Shown: piece after piece, positions 35,192-49,937 of the stretch
Layout: the number at the start of each line of letters is the position of its first letter
How positions within the stretch are numbered: the first letter of the stretch is position 1
NCBI GenBank assembly: GCA_020152595.1
Contig: JAIGNY010000739.1
Span: forward strand, 1,274,501 to 1,338,500
Source: Chiridota heheva
Lineage: Eukaryota; Echinodermata; Holothuroidea; Apodida; Chiridotidae
Direction of reading: 5' to 3'
Length of the DNA: 64,000 nt
Notes under the pieces: generated by a model
The model's database searches: none
What the model was told of the DNA's origin: nothing
What the model saw: only the letters and a program-made list of their open reading frames with translations
Made by a program: the position numbers and the translations under genes

Positions 35192-35305
<114 letters not shown>

Positions 35306-35725
35306 TCACGCCATTGTGAATAATGTAACATACAAGATATATTCATAGTGCTTGCTGTAACAAACTCGTTGTTCAGTGGTCAAGCATATACAGAGGACAA
35401 TTAAACAAATCAAATGGTGAAGACCAGTGTTCAAAACTGTTTCTGTTAAATAATTAGTTCAGCGGTCATGCAAGTGGTCTTATACGAAAGACGGCACAGC
35501 AAATGCATCAACAGTGTTAAGTGAGGATGTGACATCACCAGCTGTTTTCATGCAATTTTTTTTCTCAAATGAAATATTTTCTGAATGGAACAAGAATAAT
35601 CACTTCTTTGTGCATTTTATTGACCTACCTTGTGAGATTTTGTGACCCACCCATTGTTTGTCAGGAAAGCACATACTAAGTAAAGTAAAGTAACTGTGAT
35701 TTCCCACCTAAATTTCAATATGTTG

Positions 35726-36575
35726 AAGGATTGGTTCAGTAGTAAAGCATGTCCATCTTATATGAAAGAGGACTTCAAAAGAAACATTCAAAAATCTTAT
35801 TCCGTTAAAGGATTAGTTCAGTGGTCAAGCATGTTCATCTTATATGAAAGAGGACTTCAAAAGAAACAAAATGGTGAAGAAAGCATTCAAAATCTTATTC
35901 CATTAAAGGATTAGTTCAGTGGTCAAGCATGTCCATCTGATATGAAAGAGGATGTCAAAAGAAACCAAATGGTGAAGAAAGCTTTCAAAAATCTTATTCC
36001 GTTAAAGGATTAGTTCAGTGGTCAAGCATGTTCATCTTACATGAAAGAGGACTTCAAAAGATACAAAATGGTAAAGCGTTCAAAAATCTTATTCCATTAA
36101 GGAGATATTCGAATTTAAAGCACTGCCTCCTGTGTAAAAATGACTGGTGTAGTAAGTCTACTATGGAAAATTGGCGTCTTCATCCTCACATTCTTAACAA
36201 TTGTTAATGTATTTTAAAGAAAGCCTATTTAATTTTTTCACAATTTAAATTATTTTTCCTCGAACTTTCTCCAGGTATATCCTAAATATCCTTCTTTGAT
36301 TCAGTTTTACTTTTGACAAATCCAATGATTTTTAACTCACAAAATCGCAGGACAAAATATGACAAAATACATAAAAAAAAATTGAGGAATCTGAGGCTAT
36401 GACAGCACAACTAGTCTGATTTCAGTCGTTTCTACACAAATGATACAAAACTTTAAACTTGAATATCTCCTTAATGGAGTAAGCTTTTTGAATATTTTCT
36501 TCACTATATTGTTTCTTTTGAAGTCCTCTTCATATATGATGGACTTGCTTGATCACTGAACTAATCCTTTAATTT
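35726..36575. mobile_element. MITE M1 copy with a fourfold tandem left arm, in an RPS14 intron
   Basis: AAGGATTRGTTCAG-type starts occur at 35726, 35808, 35906 and 36005, each followed by GAAAGAGGACTTCAAAAGAA or a close variant. Periods are 82, 98 and 99 bp. A single right arm ends at about 36575 with CACTGAACTAATCCTTTAA. The left terminal arm was amplified while the right stayed single. Confidence 0.85.
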
Positions 36576-36831
36576 CCCACCTAATTTACAATATGTTAAG
36601 AAAGTGAGTGAGTGAGTGAGTGACATCACTCTCCTCAGAAACACTATCTACACCAACAGCTTTCATAAAAACTTGTTCAAATCTTAAAATAACGTATGTC
36701 CTGAACGTCAGTTTTGTGTATCCTTTTGTTCTCTATCATAGAAGATAGATGTGTCCATCCACTAAACTGATCCTTTTGTTGGATATCAAGAAGAACATTC
36801 TTGATTCCTCATTAACCTTTGGCCGCATAAG

Positions 36832-37195
36832 ACCGTTACACACCAAACGCGACGAGCAATTTTTTGGATAATCACACATGAAACAAATATAAGATGCTTA
36901 GCCTTTCTGTTTATACACAATAAGTGTACAATTGAGGCTTTCTGGTGATACCGGCAATTTCCTGAAAATGCTGTTTTGTTCACACTGTGCAGAATTACTT
37001 TTAGGCTTTACTGGGGAGGGAGAGGGGGGGGGGGGGGTGCATTTTTCTGTCGCAACAGAATCAATTTTCAGTTATCATCTGAAAAGCCATAAGATGACGA
37101 TCCATCCATAAAACAAGGGTCAAATGTGCTTTCGCCTTGTTTTATTAAATTTTATTAAAAAAATTGCTCCCTGCATCGTGTTGGGTGTGTAACAG
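36832..37195. mobile_element. MITE family M3 in an RPS14 intron
   Basis: The left end CCGTTACACACCAAACGCGA with GAGCAATTTTTT and the right end (reverse complement CTGTTACACACCCAACACGA with GAGCAATTTTTT) are terminal inverted repeats. Just after it, a segment of about 65 bp is duplicated in tandem (about 37175-37300). Confidence 0.75.
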
Positions 37196-37656
37196 AGAAA
37201 TAGTATACTGCACACAAGCACCATTACAAGATATAAAAACACGCATCGTGTAACAGAGAAATAGCATACTGAAGACAAACACCATTACAAGATATACCAA
37301 CAGGTGCATTAATTCAGACCCTCCAAAGAAACCCTAAATTAATATTTCCCTTTTTAATGTTTTTAACATCCAGACGTTTAAATCGTCTCCAATCTTAAAA
37401 TGGTATTATCTGTTAAGTTTTCCTTATACTCCCAAATTTTGAATCATATGTAGAGAATTTTATGACAGTGGGTTGACGACATTATTATATGTAATGCCAA
37501 CAATTTTAATGACTTCCTGACAGCTCTCCGGCCAACAGTTCGTCAGCAGGTATATCAAAGTTTGCAGACCTGAAAATATTCCACAATTATAAGTGCAGGT
37601 AAAACGGGATTCGCGGGATGAAAAAATGTATTTCTTGAGTAAGCAACAGCATTTGG

Positions 37657-37745
37657 GGAGGAGGGGGAAGAGGGGGAGGAGGGGGGAGGAGGGGAGGGGG
37701 AGGAGGGGGAGGGGAGGAGGAGGGGGAGGAGGGGGAGGGGAGTGG
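37657..37745. repeat. G-rich GGGGGAGGA-type low-complexity tract
   Basis: A purine-only run, giving artefactual proline/serine-rich ORFs on the - strand. Confidence 0.9.
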
Positions 37746-37990
37746 GGGTAAAAGCCAAGGTTTCTGGCTCATTGTTCTAAACGTCCCCATGTAACTGTGC
37801 TATGAATAGTACATTAAATTGCAAGAGGGAACATTTGTGGTATATAAAGATGTATTGACAACATCAATATTATTTCTGTCACAAATTTTTGTGGGAAGTT
37901 TTTTGACATCTTTATTCAGAACTGTAGAGAATTTTACAATTAATTCCAGCTCTGGAAGTTTGAAGCAGAGCATCTTTATATTTTTACCAC

Positions 37991-38160
37991 TTTTTTTTTT
38001 TTTTTTTTTTTTTGGTAACACACTAGGGACCACAGAACATTTCCATACTAATATCAGTATGTGGTGTCGTAGTAACAGCATAACAATTCACAGCGAAAAT
38101 TATTTTGCAATCAACGATAAACAATCTTGATTCTTCTCTTTCAAATAATAACAAACTGAT

Positions 38161-38193
<33 letters not shown>
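37991..38193. repeat. Poly-T tract and poly-A tract 150 bp apart
   Basis: 23 T at 37991-38013 and 30 A at 38164-38193. They could be tails of opposed retroposons, but the DNA between them was not recognised. Confidence 0.8.
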
Positions 38194-38195
<2 letters not shown>

Positions 38196-38577
38196 TTTGT
38201 TTTAATGATTTTTTCAAATGATATTGAAAACATTTCTGTTACAATATATAAAGCCCAGGGATGTAAAAAGGACATGAAAGGAATCCTGAAATTGTCAAAT
38301 ATAAAACTGCACGTGCATAGCACTGCACCACATCCAAAAAATTGAGCAAAAAAACATATCACTATTCAAATACCCCAAAATTCCAGAAAAATTCTGAAGT
38401 TCTGGTGCTTAAGCACGGGGTACAATGGAAAGATTTTCTGTTTACCGTCAAGAATAAATGTTTTTAAATAATAAATAAATATCTATTTTTTAATACCAAA
38501 AGATCTGGAATTGTCTCACATCCCTGAACACCAAAGATTTCTATAGCGCCTTACATAGGTAAATCACAAAGCACTTA

Positions 38578-38718
<141 letters not shown>

Positions 38719-39330
38719 TTAATTCACTGTGAATTTCTAAACAATTCTTTCACACAGGACACTTTGAACAAAACCCTAGGACTGTCCATCATGTGGACGG
38801 ACATTCTACTACATACTGCCCTCTACTTCTTCCAGTTCCATACATCTTGAGTCAGGAACCGAAAACAACTGGTTCCTATCAGGTAAGATTTACTTTCCAT
38901 CTTTTCCTATACATTCCAGAAACCAAATGTTTTGATTTTCTTTGATACCAGAAACCAATTGATGTGACTTTCTAAAGGGCCCAGAAAGTCATTGTTTGAA
39001 TTTCCTTACAGGGCATGAATTCATTGCAGAGCACACATTCCACTGAAACTCCCAACAAACATCCCTACCCCCTCCATTTCTGTTCTTTCTTAGTTCCAAT
39101 GTACTCAGAATTTATATCACTTCCTCCTTAGGCATTACCAAAGCCACAAACTGTATTTTATCTGAATCCAGTGAGAGATGTTAATGCGAGACAACAACAA
39201 AAAAACAAAACAAAAAACGCAGGAGAAAACCTAGTCTTGCTACAATACCGACTCCCATTGGGTGCCTTAATAAGTTAGTGAATTTATAATAAAATACATT
39301 TAAGGTCAACTAATCGTTTGTCAAAGAGAA

Positions 39331-39429
39331 CAAGACTGTCTGTTTGAGTAGGGGAGGTGATGGTAGTACAGCAGTATTAAAAGACTGTCTGTTTGAGTAG
39401 GGGAGGTGATGGTAGTATAGCAGTATTAT
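39331..39429. repeat. 49-bp direct duplication in an RPS14 intron
   Basis: AGACTGTCTGTTTGAGTAGG and the following bases up to CAGTATTA occur twice with one base difference, which suggests a recent event. Confidence 0.9.
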
Positions 39430-39621
39430 ACTGATTAGATAGAAGCAGGGCGGTGGTATTACACAGTGGGTCTTGGAGCAAGACTAGAGAAAACGTTACC
39501 TTCATTAGACTTAAATGGCAGAGGTAATAATGAAATACCTTTGATGTGCTGTCCTCAAAATATGCGATAAAGGCTACAGTAATATTTTGAACACCAAACC
39601 AAAAGCTTGCCAAGCACTTAC

Positions 39622-39783
39622 TTGTTTCCACCTGTAGCCCTGAGTTTGATGTGTAGAGCAGTGATGCCAATTTCTTTGCACTTGATGGCGACATCCTGGG
39701 CAGCCAACATAGCAGCGTATGGTGATGCTTCATCACGATCAGCCTTGACTTTCATGCCACCAGTCACTCGGCAAATGGTTTCC
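39622..39783 (-). CDS. RPS14: RPS14 (uS11) coding exon 2
   Basis: On the - strand, after CGTTTCTTTTCAG, it encodes [20 protein letters not shown], then [20 protein letters not shown] and [14 protein letters not shown], ending at an AA/GTAAGT donor. This is the core uS11 fold of the ribosomal platform, with only conservative changes from human RPS14 as I recall it. Length 162 nt. Confidence 0.98.
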
Positions 39784-40158
39784 CTGAAAAGAAACGGGGA
39801 TCAATAAATGACTCATCCAGCTGTTGGGACAACCCAAAAATCATACCTGCCCAATAAATACTTTTAACATGGTCTCCAGTCCCTGTCAGACAACCCCCTT
39901 TTGTCAGCAAAAGTAGTAAAACAAGTAAACACAAAATCCTCTGGACATTATTTCTAGGGCTGTTGCCATTTGCATGATATGAAACAAATTAAATGTTACA
40001 AAATATTGGAACTTATCACATCACAATATATAGATTATGATTACAAATGTAGAACTTCTAGAAGAATTGCTCACAGGCTATACACTGCAGGAGTCAAATT
40101 TCAATTTCATTGCACACCTTAAGGTTAAGAAAAAGCAAGCATAAAAATGATTTGCTTA

Positions 40159-41076
40159 CTATTTTGTAGTGCTTTAACGATTAGCGATTAATCGCTCAAA
40201 ATTCTTCACAACATTTTGCAAAACTTAAAAAAAATTAATCGTGAGCAGCTCTAAATTCAACTAATTGGTGGTGCTCTTTAAAAACTAAATTGCAGTACTG
40301 TGTTTGTTTGATGAGAGTTTAACGGCACCACAACAGCAAAGGTCAAATTGTGCCTGAGAGTTTAGATCATTCCAGAGATAGGAAGGAGAGTAAACAGGGG
40401 GAGATTGAGAGAAACACGACAACTAAAAGTCAGAAAGCTGGACCGAGAGAGGTGTATGGGTGAAAAAATAATGTAGAGAGAGAGGGGGTGGGGAAGGAGG
40501 ACTAAATATGGTTGTAGAGGGAAGCATGATGAAGGAAGGAAATAGTTTTATCCAGAGGTTTTTTTTTGGAAGAGCTTGGCTACTGAGTTGTGGGCAGCAA
40601 GGGAAGCTCTGGGAAGGTTGTACTGTGTACTGTAAATGGGTACTGTGTACTGTAAATAGAAATATTTTGTAACAGCATGTTGTCACACCAGATAATGGAA
40701 ACACTTCACGTGCTTCGGCAGTGCTAAGTAAGGCCAAAAATGGCAACATTTCTTGCTGATATTGTATTTGTACACCTGTTTGAAGGTCATCTAATCCCAA
40801 GGTCTTTATTCTCAACTAGTTTCATCACGCTTACGGGTGATTTCATGACATGATATTTGCATTTGGGTGAAATTTTCCTATTTGTTTTCCGAAAATGCAT
40901 CACTTTATGTGTGGAAGCTGTACAAGTTCCACGGAAATTTAATTGTACACTTAAAAGATTGTCTTTTTATACGATTTTTTTGAGAAGATTGGTTGCAATA
41001 AATTCTTAAATGCTCGCAAATTTTGGCAATTAAACATTTAGTGAATTAATCGCAAATCAACAGCACTACTATTTTG
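40159..41076. mobile_element. hAT-type non-autonomous element with 8-bp target duplication
   Basis: CTATTTTG occurs directly at 40159-40166 and 41069-41076. The element between starts TAGTGCTTTAACGATTAGCG and ends with the reverse complement of TAGTGCTGTTGATTTGCG. An 8-bp duplication and this type of end fit the hAT superfamily. There is no transposase. It contains a LINE tail at 40304-40619 and lies in RPS14 intron 2. Confidence 0.85.
40304..40619 (-). mobile_element. I-type LINE 3' end inserted in the hAT element
   Basis: GTACTGTGT at 40295-40303 and 40620-40628 is a 9-bp target duplication. The insert is a 5'-truncated copy, on the - strand, of the LINE family at 54778-59215; its 3' end holds TGTGGTGCCGTTAAACTCTC and a CAAACAAA tail. 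Confidence 0.85.
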
Positions 41077-41868
41077 TATAAAATTAAAATTTTCTTACAA
41101 TGGTTCAGACATTCAATTTACCAAATTTTAATTTCTTGTATAATTTTTCTGTAACCAATGACATATCACAATAACTGGTGGGTTGGGGTATTTTTTTATG
41201 CCATTGAAAGAAAAAGCCTTGTTATCATGATAATCAGTGTATCGTAACAGCACTAATGTTTTATATAGCACTACTGATACTATAGACTCTTGGTAGAGCT
41301 ATGCTTCTAAGCTGATTACCAAAACCAGATTAATTTTTACAAACACACTTCATGAACTTATACTTTCACTCTGTTATGCATAGCGTAGTGCAGGAATCCC
41401 AGTAGTTACAAAAGTACCAGTATCCCAATCCAGGTATTGCGTAATCCCGATTCCGGTATTGCGCAATCCCGACCACACTAGAATTCGTAACTATTACAGG
41501 AAATCACGGGTGTGATAAAAACTGTTGGAAAAAAAACCCTATCTTTCCCGTTTTTTATATAAAAAGAAATATCTCAAATGATCATTTTACTTTATGTGGA
41601 GCAAATTGGTTTAGCTGAAAGCTAAATCCAACGAGGTACCACTTAGTAAAATGGCACCTCCTTGCTAAATTCATCCAAGCAATTAGGCTCATTCTTTTAA
41701 TGTTCTAAAAAGCTCCAACAGTTTTTTTCATGTGCAGCTGTGTGCTGCAACTCTAGTTCCCAATTTTCCAATCTATGAAATACAATTTTCAGGAAGAAGA
41801 TATACATCTTTATGAATTTAGATTCTTACTTATCAAAACTGAATTCATACTAAGTATTAAATACATAC

Positions 41869-42017
41869 TTGCCAGACAAATCTGTCACATGGACAAAAGT
41901 GTCATTGAAAGAAGCAAAGATGTGAGCCACTCCAAAGACATTTTCACCTTCTGGAACTTGGGGGCCAAGAGCTACTTGGGTTTCTTGCTTTTGGGACTTT
42001 CCCTTTCGGGGTGCCAT
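41869..42017 (-). CDS. RPS14: RPS14 (uS11) coding exon 1 with the start codon
   Basis: On the - strand ATG is at 42017-42015, two bases after a TCTCATTACAG acceptor, so the 5' UTR is split by an intron as I recall for vertebrate RPS14. The exon encodes [20 protein letters not shown], then [20 protein letters not shown] and FVHVTDLSG, ending at an AA/GTATGT donor. uS11 helps shape the platform near the ribosomal E site. The N-terminal tail is slightly diverged; the rest is near-identical to animal RPS14. Confidence 0.98.
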
Positions 42018-42021
42018 GCCT

Positions 42022-43738
42022 GTAATGAGATATAGAAATGAAAGTTAAGAAATATATAGAGCAGTCTACAGCATGTATGTTCAAAGTCTTATCTTAAAGT
42101 TTTAAAATTAAGATTGTATTTATGTAGGCATGCATAATCAATAATCCTCATTCACCATACTGTATGCTTACTAAGCTTGGGCAATATTCACCTTCAGACA
42201 TAATTGATATATCGCTAGATATATATCGATAATATCGAAATGCAAATTGTAAGACGTATTATAATTATTTTGTACCAGGCCTAATATTGCTCCAGCACAA
42301 AAATTGTTAGGTACAAATATTTCAGTAAATTTACATAATTGAATGGGAAATGTGTACATAAATCTTCAAATAAACACCCATTATTCTGAAAGGAATCGTT
42401 TTTTACATTGTCTCTTTCTTATATTATAAATCACAGAAACATTGTAAAAAAAGAAAAAATTCCATAAGTTTGAACATATCATTCTTTCACTATTGTCGTG
42501 GAACCGGTATATAGCTTTGTTGTTCATAAAAACAGGCCAACTTTACCTTGAATGCTAGGTCCCACTTAATTGTTTTTGAATTTCCTACTGAAAGGGCATC
42601 ATTTTTGCACTCCTTTTTAAAGACCTGGACATTCAGAAGTCAATAAATATTTATAGAAAATGTCCTCTGCTACTAAAATCGGATGAGTGGGCTCAGACAC
42701 ACTGTTTGTACTTGTGCTGCTTACTGTACAGAAAGTCTGATATCTTAACGGACAAATGAGTGGGAAATATCTTTTAGTTTTAAGGATGAATCTTTTAGTT
42801 TTGCAGATAACATCTACTTTCAGGTGTCAATTAAGGGCTTTTCCACATAAATTTGGGGATGCGGTATTTCTTTTGAGGAATTTAGATGCAACGTTTTTCT
42901 CTGTGCGGTATCTGTCGTCTTTAAAATCAGCAAATAATTATTAAAGCTTTTTCTGTTTTAAAGCCTTTTTTTTTAAACGAAAGTGAACGATAAGTAGTTG
43001 CATTTCTTTGCACAATTCAAATTATTCTTCTACTTGTATTTCCATCTGACAAAAATTTAAAATGGACCCTCGCGTAGAAATTGCAAACGCCATTGCAATC
43101 ATTATCAGGAAGTAGTCACTTGACTACCATTTTTGAACTCAGTTAGAATGAAATGTATAATGTCGTTGCATAGGAACTCCCGTCAGGCCGTAAATCAGAA
43201 ACAACAGCAATCAGTGAACGTCAGCCAACAAGAAATGGAACGGGGAATATGACAAATAACTAATACTGTCTATAGATTGAGTTTTGGGTGAGCCTTATAG
43301 GCTATAACTAACGTTTTATAATCTACCACAAGTTTTCTGTTACTTGTTAGTATGGCTGCCATTTGTGATGGCTGGCCGTCTGAGGGTACTGCAAAATCCT
43401 ATACCCTTCTGTACTGTTTTAAGCGAGGTGTTAAAAGTATAGGAAAAGCTCAGTTTTAACCCTTACTCTACAATGCGGCGATAATATCGCTGTTTCGAAA
43501 CTACCTTTTCATAAAAATAAAATCAGGACTTTACCAAAATCCTATAGGCGTGCAAATAGTTATATAGCAAAGATCTCGGAAAAATCTTTCATAATAATAT
43601 TGTATTTTTCAGAGGTCTATACTCACTTTTTTCGGTACATTTTGTCCAAACATTCAGAAATGTCACTTTTTGTTTTAAATGTCCTAAAAAATGCATATTT
43701 TTGAAAAATTTACAAAAAATGTTTAGAAAATAAATTTA

Positions 43739-43773
<35 letters not shown>

Positions 43774-46700
43774 AAACAAGTCATATTGTCCAAATCTAAT
43801 CAAATTTTGCTCTTACCTAGTCATAATTTTAAAATTATTTGTAAATATGTAAACTTTTCTGATTTTTGGTGATTTTTTGACCATTTTTGTTAAAAAATCG
43901 TGTGATCCACCCTATAACATGAAAGGTTTTAAACACCATTCTGTAGCGAAAACAATTTGCATTTACATGGATTGCTGCAATAAAAGACATACCCCCTTCA
44001 TCGTTCCTAACATCATTTATAGCTACGTCACTAGAGTTATTAATATATTTTTTTGACATTTACGTTAAGACTACAGAAGAACGTGTATCCTGAATCTTGT
44101 TTGAAAGTGAAACTGAGGATTAGGAAGAGTCAGAAGGCTTATCGCCAGTGATGGAGATCTTTTAGTACCTGGACCCAACCCAGAAGAGGCCCAAAGATTA
44201 TCAGAACCAGATGAAATGATTTTTTTCAAATTTCTAAAATCGCGATTGCATTTTTCAAAGTTCATGCATACTAACGTTACTTGTTAGGCCTAACGTTAGG
44301 CATATGAAATGTAGTGCGGATCTGTTCAAAATTAAGCAAAAACACTGTAATTTAGCTAGGATTATTTACTTGTAAGATTTAAAGACAAGTAAATGGGTCA
44401 CTAAAATCCACGTGACTAACACGAATTGTCCTTTTTAGACTAATTTTGGATAAAACTTTACAGATCAACCTTTAATTTGTAGTACAACAGTGCCCATATA
44501 CATAATTCGCGAAATCTCGATTCCATGTTGTGGAAAAGTGACACCTGTTGGGGCAAGGGACACATGTAAGGGGCAAGAGACCCATCAAGCAGTCCCATGT
44601 AGGGAAAAATTATTTTCTTTGAAGCAATTTGGATCCTGGAAGAGGGCAATATTTTTTGGGGGGATGGCATTACCTCTGGTCCCCTCCCAATATAAATAAG
44701 CCAGAACCCCCACCCCTGTATTTCCTTGGAAACGGTTGACATTGTATTTCTCTTAAAGATTTTCCTGTATTTGGACAAATTTGTTGACATTTCATATGCG
44801 GTACAAACTGTCACTCAAGGATACCAGGTTTGGCAACGTCAACATAATTACCAATGCTCTGAACCATTTTTGAGTACCTTTTCACCACAAATTCCTACAG
44901 GAATCAACAAAAGTTTCTACAAGACATTCAGAATAACCTGATTAAATATAAGTTTTTTCAGAGCTTCCTTCCAATGGCTGAAATAGGCTCATAAACTGAA
45001 AATTTTAAGCATGCGCTAATAGATGAGGTAATTTAGCTAATTTGCATATCATTTGCATTACATTTTTATTAAAATATATGTGTAAACATTTCTTTTTATA
45101 TTATACCAGTTTTGTGCATCATAGAAAGGAACAATGCATGTTTATAGGAAAGTATAGTGCCAAATCCTATCAAATAGATCATTGGCAAATTTAGAGGTCA
45201 ATTCTCAGATCAAAAGGTTCAAAAATTTAAAATTGACAATGAATTTTTTCCTTGCTCTAAAAAAATCAAGAGTACTATCAAATGAAAGGTCCTTCTTTCA
45301 ACAATTAATAAATTCTTTTAATATTTGTTTTTTTAATTAGCCACAAGCAGAATATCACAAAGATAGCAGGTTTAGGACATCTAATTTATCTAAATTAATG
45401 ACCTCATTTGCATATTTGACCAGAGAATTATGCAAACCAATGTAAAGTCCAACGTCTTAACTTTCATATAACAAACTTATTACAGAAGAAAATGAAAATA
45501 AATTTGTGAAAAGCACCCTTTCCAAAAAGTTCCCTAAAATAACACATGTAATCTCAAATGCTCTGGTAGTGTAAGGGTTAAGATCTTTATGAAAACGAAA
45601 TAATTGTACATTTTTTTCCGCCCACAATGATTAGAATCAATGTTTGAAGCCCATCCATGTCTTCAAAAACTGTTTTTAAGGTGATTTTAGTTACTTTTAT
45701 CGAAGTATTTTGTACTACTTTTCTTTCCGTAAAAATTGTCTGACAAGCTCTCTAAAGTACGGGTAAAGTTCAAAACACTGCCATCAGGGCAAAAACATTT
45801 TAGCGGGGGTAATATGTTTTAGATTATTTGAGGAAAAAATTACGATAATACTTATAAAGTACAATTATATAATCTAAACATTTCTTGATGTTTTATTTAT
45901 TTGATTTTGCAGTTTTTTCTTTTACCAAAACTATTTAATAGAATTATATGAACAAAAAAATGTCAGCAAAAAATCTACTTGCAGTTTAGTGGGGCAGTCT
46001 AAAACTTATTTGCAGACTCTGAATAATTCATCACAAACCTGCAATGACTAAGAAAATGGCGCCCAAAATATGAATCTTGGAGAACTTTATGCCGTCGTGG
46101 TGCTACATAGATGAAGATTTTGGAAAAGTTTCTAGAAAAGTGTATTATTCAAACTAATTGATATAGGAATATCCAAAAAGTAAGTTATTTTTCATTCATC
46201 AATTTTCTACGAGTGAATTAAAACAACAACATAGGAATTGCACCTAATCTATAACAAACTTGGACGGCAATCCCAATGTCAACCCGTACTGAGGAATGTG
46301 TATATTAAGTAGGCCTAAGGGTCAAGGAAATTTTGTGTCTAGGCCTAACGTTACACATGAATTCATCAAATCATGCTGTTAAAACTTTGTGTCACATCAT
46401 TTAGGAATAAAAACTTTTAATCATGTTTATAAAGAAATACATTATAGGGCCTAGGCCTAATCCTTGAGGTCAGACATCTGGGAATGTTGTGATGCACAGC
46501 GACGTAACAATGCCGTTTTGACGATCTCCAACTTCAGTCAAAGGGGAAAACAAACAGTCGATTATCATTGCAGTCGATAGGAGAAATACATATTTATTGT
46601 CATTTTTCAACAAATACTGGACAGAATTGATTTTTCTTCAAATATGTTGTGTATCCGATAATAGTTTCTAACAATATGTATGACTATGAGTACCATTGAT

Positions 46701-47477
46701 TTTCACTGACTGGCTAAGGCGACACAATTAAGTAGTCATAAAAACCATCCCATTGACTGTAATGATTAAGTTTCCCCTCTCAACTTAGCAAAATCGTACT
46801 GAGCTCGAAGCTACATCGACTCAGACTCAAGTTGAGAATGTCCCTATTGAAGAAATTATGTCATCATGCACAACATTTCAATACAGAATTAAACAAAATG
46901 GCAGCCCCCATGTGTCAATTTCAAACATGAATAACTTGAGATAGGAAAAAGATTTTGACTTGCTGTGTTTGGGAGTTGGTTAAGATTTGTATTCTCTATT
47001 ACAATGAAATAATGATGTAGCCTAGGCCTAGCCTAAGCTAGGACTATCACTATCAGACTTTTGTCTATGGCCAGTGGATTATGGTTAAAATTTGCTTAGA
47101 AGTTTAGACTTGTCGTATCATCAGTGTTATGCATACCAGCATAAATGAATTTACTGGTCGTCAGCAACCATTAATGAATAAACAAATGCAAAGTATCGTT
47201 TCGATACGAACATTACTTGGTAGTTTCCGAAATACAATTAGGCCTAGGCCTAGAGCATCTGCAAAATATACGGTTCAGTCGCATTGCAACACTGACTACC
47301 GTAGGTTTCCTAGCTATAACTTATTCTTAATTATTACGGCAAGAAGCAAGATTTTTCTACTAATCATTTCATTAATGTCGATCTTATTTCTTTATGTTGG
47401 GTTTTTATAGGATAAATCATAATGTGAAAGGAAGATTGAATAGATTTTTCGAGCTTTTTCTGCCCGTTCACTCTTAC
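42022..47477 (-). other. Predicted RPS14 intron 1, no other gene seen
   Basis: AT-rich DNA with a 28-base poly-A (43744-43771), a degraded hAT-like patch near 42176-42240 (GCTTGGGCAATATT then ATATCG repeats), and scattered TAGGCCTA-like words at 44287, 46308, 46335, 46447, 47024 and 47239. No coding exon was recognised. Confidence 0.4.
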
Positions 47478-47513
47478 TTCTTCAGGTTCCTAACCGTGAT
47501 AGTAAAAAGAGGG
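47478..47513 (-). other. RPS14: Predicted RPS14 noncoding first exon
   Basis: On the - strand CCTCTTTTTACT, a TOP-like pyrimidine start typical of ribosomal protein mRNAs, leads into a short leader ending CTGAAGAA, then a strong GTAAGAG donor (GT at 47477-47476). A TATA-like run lies about 30 bp upstream. Joined to the GC before the ATG, this gives a leader of about 38 nt. Another exon could serve instead. Confidence 0.55.
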
Positions 47514-47540
47514 CGATAAAGCAGTTGGGAGTACCTAACC

Positions 47541-47552
47541 AATATATATATT
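47541..47552 (-). promoter_or_regulatory. TATA-like element of the predicted RPS14 promoter
   Basis: AATATATATATT is centred about 33 bp upstream of the predicted pyrimidine-rich start site, which is the expected distance. Short AT alternations are common in this window, so the match alone is weak. Confidence 0.45.
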
Positions 47553-47735
47553 TTGCAGTCGATTCATTGCACTAAAATTGTTGCCCAAAGTTAGCATGCA
47601 GCAGGGAGCCCTGAAATGATCTTCTGATTGTACCACGGTACAAAGAGAGCAGTTGCATGACACAGAGAGTTATCAGGGTATATCCAGGGCATGCAGGTAG
47701 CCCCAAAAAAAAAAAAATGAAACAAAATGATAATA

Positions 47736-47968
<233 letters not shown>

Positions 47969-48012
47969 AATACAAATGATTAGAATACAACGTCGTACTA
48001 CGTTTCATATAT

Positions 48013-49937
<1,925 letters not shown>

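Noticed and set aside
37555-37790. Pro/Ser-rich ORFs (SPSSPSPPPPSS)
   Set aside because: They lie on a purine-only low-complexity tract.
44071-44265. 64-codon - strand ORF considered as an exon downstream of the orphan start exon
   Set aside because: No recognised motif, no matching phase or clear acceptor, and it lies inside the predicted RPS14 intron.
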